Source: SIG710 sp045587665 (GTDB taxonomy: Bacteria > Bacillota > Clostridia > Oscillospirales > CAG-272). Taken from it: 27,130 bases of DNA. A program made the translations under genes and the position numbers. The stretch spans positions 1 through 27,130 of the forward strand of contig JAZNCT010000026.1 in the NCBI GenBank assembly GCA_045587665.1, in the 5' to 3' direction. Shown in pieces: positions 21,169 to 27,130 of this stretch (its first letter is position 1; every line of letters begins with the position of its first letter). A model generated the notes under the pieces. That model searched no databases and was not told where the DNA came from. It saw nothing but the letters and a program-made list of their open reading frames with translations.

Positions 21169-23133
21169 ATGGAAAAGGAAAAGTTTTATATCACGACCGC
21201 TATTGCTTATGCCTCAAGAAAGCCGCATTTCGGCAATACATATGAGGTCATTATGACAGATGCGGTGGCTCGCTATAAGAGAGCGCGCGGCTATGATGTT
21301 TTCTTTTTGACCGGCACGGATGAACACGGTCAGAAGATCGAAAATCTTGCAAATGAAGCAGGTATTACCCCAAAGGCATATGTTGATGGCGTTGCCGGAG
21401 AGATAAATGGTATTTGGGATCTTATGAACACAAGCTATGATAAGTTTATCCGCACAACGGATGATTATCACGAAAAGAGCGTTGAAAAGATATTCAAAAA
21501 GCTTTATGATAAGGGTGATATATACAAGGGATATTACGAGGGCTGGTATTGCACTCCCTGCGAATCGTTCTTTACCGACACGCAGATAAGTGATGGTAAA
21601 TGTCCCGACTGCGGCAGACCGGTTCAGAAAACAAGAGAAGAATCCTATTTCTTTAAGATGAGCAAATATGCAGACAAGCTCATTGAATATATTGAGGAAA
21701 ATCCCGATTTCATTCAGCCCGAATCACGCAAAAAGGAAATGATAAACAACTTCCTAAAGGTCGAGGGAGGTCTGCAGGATCTCTGTGTTTCGAGAACTGC
21801 ATTTAAGTGGGGGGTTCCCGTAGATTTCGACCCCAAGCACGTTATCTATGTTTGGATAGATGCGCTTTCAAATTATATAACGGCTCTTGGCTATGACCCT
21901 GAGCTCTCAGAGCAGCCCGAGTTGTTTAACAAATTCTGGCCTGCGGATGTTCATATGATAGGAAAGGATATCCTGAGATTTCATACTATCTATTGGCCTA
22001 TTATGCTTATGGCTCTTGATGTTCCGCTTCCCAAAAAGGTTTTTGGACATCCTTGGTTCAATTTTGGCGAGGACAAGATGTCAAAATCCAAGGGAAATGT
22101 TATATACGCCGACGACCTTGCAAAACGCTTTGGTGTTGACGGTGTGCGTTATTATGCTCTTTCTGAGATGCCCTTCGCTTCGGACGGATCTATCACATAC
22201 GAGAGCGTTATAACAAGATACAACGCAGATCTTGTAAACAACCTTGGCAATCTGTTCAAGCGCACGCTTGATATGCTGAAAAAGTATAATGATTCTGTTG
22301 TCCCTGCACCTGCAAAGCCCGAGGAGCTTGACGTTGAGCTTAAAAATGTCTGCGTCGATGCCTTTGCAAAATTTTGCGCAAATATGGACGAATACAGAAT
22401 TGCAGATGCGCTTGAGCATATCTTTACAATGCTTCGCCGTGCAAATAAGTATATAGACGAGACTACCCCCTGGGTTCTTGCTAAAGACCCCACACAGAAG
22501 GAACGTCTTGATACTGTCCTTTATAATCTTCTTGAAACAATACGCTGGGGCGCAGTTATGCTTCTTCCTTTCATTCCCGAAAGTGCAGAGGATATACTCA
22601 CAAGACTTGGTACAGAGGCAAAGAGCTTTGACACCATTGGCAGTGCGGACAAGTTCTGCGGTATGAAGGCCGGATCTGTGACAGGCGAGAGCAAGGTGCT
22701 CTTTGCCAGAATTGATGAAAAGGCAATGCTGGAGGAGCTTCAGGCAGAGCTTGAAGCGCAGATGAAAGCGGCTCAGGCGACTGAGAAGAAGATAGAAAAG
22801 CCCGAGGGCGTTGCGCAGATAGGGATCGACGATTTTATGAAGGTGGAGCTTCGCACGGCAAAGGTTATCGAGTGCGAAAAGGTTCCGAAGGCTAAAAAAC
22901 TTCTGAAGCTGACTATTGATCTGGGTTATGAGCAGAGAACTGTTGTTTCTGGAATTGCAAAATTCTATGAACCGGAGCAGATGATCGGCAAAAAGATCAT
23001 AGTTGTTGCAAATCTTAAGCCCGCAACCCTGTGCGGTATTGAATCTAACGGTATGATTCTTGCCTCGGGTGAGGAAGATATAAGAGTTATGTTCCTTTCT
23101 GATGACACACCTCTCGGAGAAAGAGTAAGATAA
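21169..23133 (+). CDS. metG: Methionyl-tRNA synthetase, with C-terminal tRNA-binding domain
   Basis: A 654-residue class I synthetase charging tRNA-Met. The HIGH motif is HFGN (residues 20-23), a variant of HIGH/HIGN that I recall from clostridial enzymes. The KMSKS loop is intact (303-307, EDKMSKSKGN). A zinc-binding insertion has four cysteines (C128, C131, C145, C148). The C-terminal EMAP/Trbp-type tRNA-binding domain (about residues 545-654; DDFMKVELRTAKVIECEKV) is present, as in dimeric bacterial forms. The ATG at 21169 is preceded by TAAGG at about 9 bases. Upstream in-frame starts overlap the previous gene and lack a site. tatD follows one base after the stop codon, a common pairing. 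Confidence 0.97.
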   Translation: MEKEKFYITTAIAYASRKPHFGNTYEVIMTDAVARYKRARGYDVFFLTGTDEHGQKIENLANEAGITPKAYVDGVAGEINGIWDLMNTSYDKFIRTTDDYHEKSVEKIFKKLYDKGDIYKGYYEGWYCTPCESFFTDTQISDGKCPDCGRPVQKTREESYFFKMSKYADKLIEYIEENPDFIQPESRKKEMINNFLKVEGGLQDLCVSRTAFKWGVPVDFDPKHVIYVWIDALSNYITALGYDPELSEQPELFNKFWPADVHMIGKDILRFHTIYWPIMLMALDVPLPKKVFGHPWFNFGEDKMSKSKGNVIYADDLAKRFGVDGVRYYALSEMPFASDGSITYESVITRYNADLVNNLGNLFKRTLDMLKKYNDSVVPAPAKPEELDVELKNVCVDAFAKFCANMDEYRIADALEHIFTMLRRANKYIDETTPWVLAKDPTQKERLDTVLYNLLETIRWGAVMLLPFIPESAEDILTRLGTEAKSFDTIGSADKFCGMKAGSVTGESKVLFARIDEKAMLEELQAELEAQMKAAQATEKKIEKPEGVAQIGIDDFMKVELRTAKVIECEKVPKAKKLLKLTIDLGYEQRTVVSGIAKFYEPEQMIGKKIIVVANLKPATLCGIESNGMILASGEEDIRVMFLSDDTPLGERVR

Positions 23134-23134
23134 T

Positions 23135-23929
23135 ATGAAGCTTTTTGATTCGCACGCACATTATTATGACGAGCGATTCACAAAGGAGACAAGCGGCGGA
23201 GCGGATAGTATCCTTTCCGCCCTTTTCTCGGATAATGTGGGCTGGATAATAAATGTGGGTACAAACAATGAAAATGCCGCAGAATGTATAGAGCAGGCAG
23301 CAAAATATAAGAATATGTATGCGGCTGTGGGGATACATCCCGGCGATTGTCGCCATTACAGCGATGTGGATCATGAGATCGACATACTCAGATCCATACT
23401 CCAAAGCAGAGCGGAAAAAAAGATAGTTGCTATTGGCGAGATAGGTCTTGATTATCATTATGATGGCACAGACAAGGCAAAGCAGCAGGCATTTTTTGAA
23501 AGACAGCTTGCGCTCGCACTTGAGCTTGATCTTCCTGTTATCATCCATGACAGAGAGGCGCACGGCGATTGCTTTGACACTATCAGAAAATATCCCGGTG
23601 TCAGGGGAGTTTTTCATTCATACAGCGGCAGTGCCGAAATGGCAAAGGAACTGGTGAAAATGGGATGGTATATTTCATTTTCGGGCGTTCTGACCTTCAA
23701 AAATGCTTCAAAGGTAAAGGATGCAGCTCTGAGCGTTCCGCGTGACAGATTGCTCATCGAAACCGATTGCCCCTATCTTGCTCCGCACCCCCACAGGGGA
23801 GAGCTGAATCATTCGGGTCTTATGCGGCTTACTCTTGAAGCTCTTGCGTATCTTCACGGTGCAACTGAAGAGGATTTTGCTGCCTTAACGGCAGAAAATG
23901 CGGCTCGATTGTTTAATATTTGCCTTTAG
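23135..23929 (+). CDS. tatD: TatD family metal-dependent hydrolase (DNase)
   Basis: A 264-residue TIM-barrel metallohydrolase; family members are 3'-5' DNases or RNases. Metal ligands are visible: DSHAHYY (HxH) at the N-terminus, the glutamate in IGEIGLDYHY, a histidine in VIIHDREAHGD, a histidine in GVFHSYSG, and the aspartate in LIETDCPYLAPHPHRG. The length is standard. It starts one base after the metG stop codon, and GGAGAAAG within the metG 3' end provides the site. The metG-tatD pairing is known in many firmicutes. No strong terminator follows, only a weak AAAACG/CGTTTT pairing at about 23967-23996. Confidence 0.95.
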   Translation: MKLFDSHAHYYDERFTKETSGGADSILSALFSDNVGWIINVGTNNENAAECIEQAAKYKNMYAAVGIHPGDCRHYSDVDHEIDILRSILQSRAEKKIVAIGEIGLDYHYDGTDKAKQQAFFERQLALALELDLPVIIHDREAHGDCFDTIRKYPGVRGVFHSYSGSAEMAKELVKMGWYISFSGVLTFKNASKVKDAALSVPRDRLLIETDCPYLAPHPHRGELNHSGLMRLTLEALAYLHGATEEDFAALTAENAARLFNICL

Positions 23930-24035
23930 TTTGTTAAAAATGCAGATGAATTGCCGTAATAATGGTCAAAAACGCTGAGTTTGCAGAGAACGTTTTGTGC
24001 AAAATGGAGAAAATTTTTGGCCGAAATATTCATGC

Positions 24036-24065
24036 TTGACAAACTTGTCCATAAAATGATATAAT
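24036..24065 (+). promoter_or_regulatory. Promoter for the str operon (rpsL-rpsG-fusA)
   Basis: TTGACA (24036-24041), an 18-base spacer and TATAAT (24060-24065). It gives a leader of about 100 bases that contains a GC-rich hairpin. The remainder of 23930-24035 shows nothing else. Confidence 0.82.
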
Positions 24066-24109
24066 ATCGTGTAACCATGGGCTAACTATGCCTATTGGCG
24101 TTTTGTTTG

Positions 24110-24137
24110 ACAGTGACGTGTGCTCGCACACGACTGT
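24110..24137 (+). promoter_or_regulatory. Leader hairpin upstream of rpsL
   Basis: ACAGT (24110-24114), a GA bulge, CGTGTG (24117-24122), loop CTCG, then CACACGACTGT (24127-24137): an 11-bp stem with a 2-base bulge. It ends 24 bases before the ribosome binding site AGGAGG. No T-tract follows, so it is not a terminator. A regulatory role is possible. Confidence 0.5.
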
Positions 24138-24172
24138 ATATAAACATTTATTACAGAAGAAGGAGGAAGAAA

Positions 24173-24589
24173 ATGCCAACATTTAACCAGCTTGTAAGAC
24201 AGGGTCGCAGCGACAGAGTTTATAAGTCCAAGAGCCCCGTGCTCCAGAAGGGCTTCAATGCTCTTAAGAATGCTACGACAAACCAGTCATCTCCTCAGAA
24301 GAGAGGCGTTTGCACAAAGGTATCCACAACAAGCCCGAAGAAGCCTAACTCTGCGCTTCGTAAGATCGCCAGAGTAAGACTTACAAACGGCCTTGAGGCT
24401 ACAACTTATATCCCCGGCATCGGACACAACATTCAGGAACACTCCGTTGTGCTTATCCGAGGCGGAAGAGTTCGTGACCTCCCCGGTGTTCGTTATCACA
24501 TCATTCGTGGTACACTTGATGCACAGGGCGTTGCAAACCGTAACCAGAGCCGTTCCAAGTACGGCGCAAAGAGACCTAAGAAGAAGTAA
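24173..24589 (+). CDS. rpsL: 30S ribosomal protein S12
   Basis: A 138-residue decoding-centre ribosomal protein. The signature PKKPNSALRK and the loop RGGRVRDLPGVRYH are intact; the lysine pair at 56-57 is the wild-type, streptomycin-sensitive state at the classical resistance position. Like firmicute S12, it has a short insertion near residues 27-40 relative to E. coli. AAGGAGGA precedes the ATG at 24173 by 5-6 bases; a longer in-frame reading from 24095 lies inside the leader and is rejected. It is the first gene of the str operon. It follows tatD rather than rpoC, and has its own promoter. Confidence 0.98.
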   Translation: MPTFNQLVRQGRSDRVYKSKSPVLQKGFNALKNATTNQSSPQKRGVCTKVSTTSPKKPNSALRKIARVRLTNGLEATTYIPGIGHNIQEHSVVLIRGGRVRDLPGVRYHIIRGTLDAQGVANRNQSRSKYGAKRPKKK

Positions 24590-24750
24590 TTTAAAGATTT
24601 CTTAGGCGGGTATAATTAAAGAACAGCATCTTAGCTCCGTCTGATGTTACTGTAAAAAATGTTTATATACAACATCTTTGACGAGCGCTAACGAAAGAAT
24701 GCTTTCGAGTACCTATGAGTTCATAATATTTGATGAAGGAGGGAAGAACA
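24590..24750 (+). other. 161-base rpsL-rpsG intercistronic region with hairpins
   Basis: No gene is seen. It holds several short pairings: CGAAAG/CTTTCG around 24690-24705 (loop AATG), and GATGTT near 24640 against AACATC near 24671. The S7 ribosome binding site AAGGAGGG is at 24736-24743. In E. coli, S7 represses its operon by binding the rpsL-rpsG intercistronic mRNA. A similar control is possible here, but I cannot align the structure. Confidence 0.4.
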
Positions 24751-25221
24751 GTGCCGAGAAGAGGACAAATTTCCAAAAGAGACGTATTGCCGGATCCTAT
24801 ATACGGTTCCAAGCTTGTAACAAAGCTCGTAAACAACATCATGCTTGACGGTAAGAAGGGTGTTGCCCAGACGATCGTTTATGATGCGTTTGCAATCGTT
24901 GAAGCAAAGCAGGGCAAGAACCCGCTTGAAGTATTCCAGGCAGCACTTGAGAACATCATGCCTGTGCTGGAAGTTAAGGCTCGCCGCGTAGGTGGTTCCA
25001 CATATCAGGTACCTATGGAGGTTAGTGCAGAGCGTCGTCAGACTCTTGGTCTCCCTTGGCTGGTAGCATATTCCAGAAACCGCGGAGAACGCACAATGGC
25101 TGAGCGTCTTGCAGCAGAAATCGTTGATGCTACAAACAGCGCAGGCGGTGCATTCAAGAAGAAGGAAGAAACTCACAGAATGGCTGAAGCTAATAAGGCT
25201 TTCGCTCATTACAGATATTGA
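24751..25221 (+). CDS. rpsG: 30S ribosomal protein S7
   Basis: A 156-residue primary 16S rRNA-binding protein of the small-subunit head, exactly the usual bacterial length. The sequence starts MPRRGQISKRDVLPDPIYGSK, with the internal signature QVPMEVSAERRQTLGLPWLV and the C-terminal HRMAEANKAFAHYRY. The start is GTG at 24751, chosen because AAGGAGGG (24736-24743) sits 7 bases upstream and the N-terminus aligns with known S7; a TTG at 24730 in frame is too far upstream. It is followed after 30 bases by fusA. Confidence 0.98.
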   Translation: MPRRGQISKRDVLPDPIYGSKLVTKLVNNIMLDGKKGVAQTIVYDAFAIVEAKQGKNPLEVFQAALENIMPVLEVKARRVGGSTYQVPMEVSAERRQTLGLPWLVAYSRNRGERTMAERLAAEIVDATNSAGGAFKKKEETHRMAEANKAFAHYRY

Positions 25222-25251
25222 TTCACCAAATCTTGAAAGGAGAACAGAATT

Positions 25252-27130
25252 ATGGCAAGAGAGTATTCGCTTGAACATACTCGAAATATTGGTATCATGG
25301 CACATATTGATGCCGGTAAGACGACCACCACTGAGCGTATCCTGTTCTACACAGGTAAAACTCACAAGATTGGTGAAACACACGAAGGTTCCGCAACCAT
25401 GGACTGGATGGCACAGGAGCAGGAGAGAGGTATCACAATCACCTCTGCAGCTACAACCTGCTACTGGGCACACACAGCTTTCCACAATGACCCCGCAAAG
25501 GCAAAGGCAAACACCCACCGTATCAATATCATTGATACCCCCGGTCACGTTGACTTTACCGTTGAGGTTGAGAGATCTCTCCGTGTTCTTGACGGTGCGG
25601 TAACCGTATTATGTGCAAAGGGCGGCGTTGAGCCTCAGTCTGAAACCGTTTGGAGACAGGCTGATAAGTATAGAGTTCCCAGAATGGTTTATGTAAACAA
25701 GATGGATATCAACGGTGCGGACTTCTTCCGTGCAGTTGGTATGCTGAAGGAGAGACTCCATGCAAACGCTGTTCCGATTCAGCTTCCTATCGGCGCAGAA
25801 GCCGATTTCAAGGGCATTATTGACCTTATGAAGATGGAAGCAGAGGTCTATTATGATGACCTTGGCAAGGATATCCGCGTTGAGCCCATTCCTGCAGATC
25901 TTGCAGATAAGGCTCAGGAATATCATGATGCAATGGTTGAGTCCATTTGCGAAACTGACGAGGAGCTCTTCGAAAAATATTGCGATGGTCAGGAAATCTC
26001 CGTTGCAGAGCTTAAGAAGGCCCTCAGAAAAGCAACTATCGATAATAAGATCGTTCCCGTTATCTGCGGTACATCTTATAAGAACAAGGGCGTTCAGATG
26101 CTCCTTGACGCTGTAGTTGACTATATGCCCGCTCCTACCGATATCGAGGCCATTAAGGGTGTTAATCCCAATACCGAGGAAGAGGAAGCAAGACATTCTT
26201 CGGATGAAGAGCCTTTTGCAGCTCTTGCATTCAAGATTATGACCGACCCCTTCGTTGGTAAGCTTTGCTTCTTCCGTGTATATTCGGGCAGCGTATCTAC
26301 TGGTACAAACGTTTATAACTCTTCAAAGGATAAGAAGGAGCGTTTCGGACGTATTCTTCAGATGCACGCAAACGAAAGATCCGACCTTGACACCTGCTAT
26401 GCGGGTGACATTGCGGCTGTCGTTTCCACAAAGTACACCACAACAGGTGATACCTTCTGCGATGAAGATCATCCCATTATCCTTGAATCCATGGAATTCC
26501 CCGAGCCCGTTATCAGCGTTGCTATCGAGCCCAAGACCCGCGCAGGTCAGGAGAAGATGGGTATTGCTCTTGCAAAGCTCGCAGAGGAAGACCCCACATT
26601 CAGAACCTATACCGATGAAGAAACAGGACAGACTATCATCGCGGGAATGGGTGAGCTTCACCTTGAGATCATCGTTGACCGTCTGCTCCGTGAATTTAAG
26701 GTAGAGGCTAATATCGGCAGACCTCAGGTTGCTTATAAGGAAACCGTGCGTAAGCAGGTTAACCATGAATGTAAGTATAAGAGACAGTCCGGTGGTTCAG
26801 GTCAGTACGGTCATGTTAAGATCACCCTCGAGCCTAATGAGCCCGGAGCAGGATACGAATTTGTTAACTCTGTTACAGGCGGTGCGATTCCGAAGGAATT
26901 TATCGAGCCTGTTAACCAGGGTATTCAGGGCGCAATGCAGAACGGTGTTCTCGCAGGATATAACGTTGTTGACGTTAAGGTAACACTTTATGACGGTTCT
27001 TATCACGAGGTCGACTCCTCTGAAATGGCATTTAAGATTGCCGGATCTATGGCATTCAAGGAAGCTATGAGAAAAGCAGATCCCGTATTGACAGAGCCGA
27101 TCACAAAGGTCGTTGCAATCGTTCCCGATG
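25252..27130 (+). CDS. fusA: Elongation factor G (5' part, cut by the window end)
   Basis: The first 626 residues of the translocation GTPase EF-G are in the window; about 65-75 residues are missing at the 3' side. GTPase motifs: AHIDAGKTTT (G1, residues 17-26), switch I RGITITSAA, DTPGHVDF (G3), NKMD (G4), GTSYKNKG (G5). Domains II-IV follow in the usual order (FAALAFKIMTDPFVGKL, ILESMEFPEPVI, GMGELHLEIIVDRL, KRQSGGSGQYGHV, AFKIAGSMAFKEA). Between switch I and G3 there is an insertion of about 14 residues relative to Bacillus EF-G (HTAFHNDPAKAKAN). AAAGGAG lies 9 bases upstream of the ATG at 25252. The reading frame is open to the window edge. Confidence 0.98.
   Translation, partial: MAREYSLEHTRNIGIMAHIDAGKTTTTERILFYTGKTHKIGETHEGSATMDWMAQEQERGITITSAATTCYWAHTAFHNDPAKAKANTHRINIIDTPGHVDFTVEVERSLRVLDGAVTVLCAKGGVEPQSETVWRQADKYRVPRMVYVNKMDINGADFFRAVGMLKERLHANAVPIQLPIGAEADFKGIIDLMKMEAEVYYDDLGKDIRVEPIPADLADKAQEYHDAMVESICETDEELFEKYCDGQEISVAELKKALRKATIDNKIVPVICGTSYKNKGVQMLLDAVVDYMPAPTDIEAIKGVNPNTEEEEARHSSDEEPFAALAFKIMTDPFVGKLCFFRVYSGSVSTGTNVYNSSKDKKERFGRILQMHANERSDLDTCYAGDIAAVVSTKYTTTGDTFCDEDHPIILESMEFPEPVISVAIEPKTRAGQEKMGIALAKLAEEDPTFRTYTDEETGQTIIAGMGELHLEIIVDRLLREFKVEANIGRPQVAYKETVRKQVNHECKYKRQSGGSGQYGHVKITLEPNEPGAGYEFVNSVTGGAIPKEFIEPVNQGIQGAMQNGVLAGYNVVDVKVTLYDGSYHEVDSSEMAFKIAGSMAFKEAMRKADPVLTEPITKVVAIVPD

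Noticed and set aside
24095..24172. N-terminal extension of S12 from 24095
   Set aside because: It covers the leader hairpin and lacks a site; S12 homologues start at MPTFNQL (24173).
24721..25548. Open frame of 275 codons on the minus strand across rpsG and fusA
   Set aside because: Antisense to two highly conserved genes; the open frame follows from their codon bias.
1..27130. tRNA, rRNA, CRISPR array, transposase or prophage genes
   Set aside because: No cloverleaf-like segments, regularly spaced repeats or recombinase motifs were seen on either strand.

Overview
The window is an ordinary-looking chromosomal segment of a low-GC Gram-positive bacterium, most likely a gut-type member of class Clostridia. 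This rests on several things seen here: near-consensus sigma-A promoters (TTGACA-N17-TATAAT), strong AGGAGG ribosome binding sites, frequent TTG/GTG starts, a four-cysteine L31, the dgt-dnaG-rpoD order, a CmpB-type membrane protein, an active-site-less HPr-like protein and a firmicute-style S12. Genus cannot be given from sequence alone. No phage, transposase, CRISPR array, tRNA or rRNA was seen.

Layout. 1-1704 (minus): an Mrp/NBP35-type Fe-S carrier ATPase and an SDR oxidoreductase. 1901-5452 (plus): a CarD-type RNA polymerase-binding regulator, then an apparent operon of an OmpR-type response regulator, a sensor-less soluble histidine kinase and a membrane-anchored HtrA protease. 5531-5758: an HPr-like protein without the active-site histidine, convergent with mgtE (5799-7157, minus) across a 52-bp perfect palindrome. 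mgtE lies downstream of a 75-residue protein gene that has its own strong promoter. 7639-9850 (plus): rpmE, hflX, and a YigZ/IMPACT gene. 10012-15017 (plus): a macromolecular-synthesis operon, dgt-dnaG-rpoD paralogue-rpoD. 15128-17500 (plus): an orphan substrate-binding lipoprotein and a HAD hydrolase. 17472-19687: a DeoR-type regulator divergent from a glycerol-1-phosphate dehydrogenase. 19832-20254 (minus): a CmpB-like membrane protein. 20397-23929 (plus): a polytopic membrane protein, metG and tatD. 24173 to the window edge: rpsL, rpsG and fusA (the str operon; fusA is cut by the window end).

The most interesting item is the tandem pair of group-1-like sigma factor genes at 12832-13881 and 13911-15017. 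The downstream copy looks like a normal housekeeping sigma-A. The upstream copy keeps regions 1.2, 2, 3 and 4 but has lost most of region 1.1. It also has a 3-residue deletion exactly at the region 2.4/3.0 junction, removing both arginines of the otherwise near-invariant QARTIRIP segment. Since it is co-transcribed with dnaG and the normal rpoD, it may be a constitutively available second sigma factor with altered promoter recognition or melting. Other points of interest are the HPr-like protein, the sensor-less kinase, a possible attenuator before mgtE, the G1P dehydrogenase with its divergent regulator, and recurring hairpin sequences that look like dispersed repeat families.
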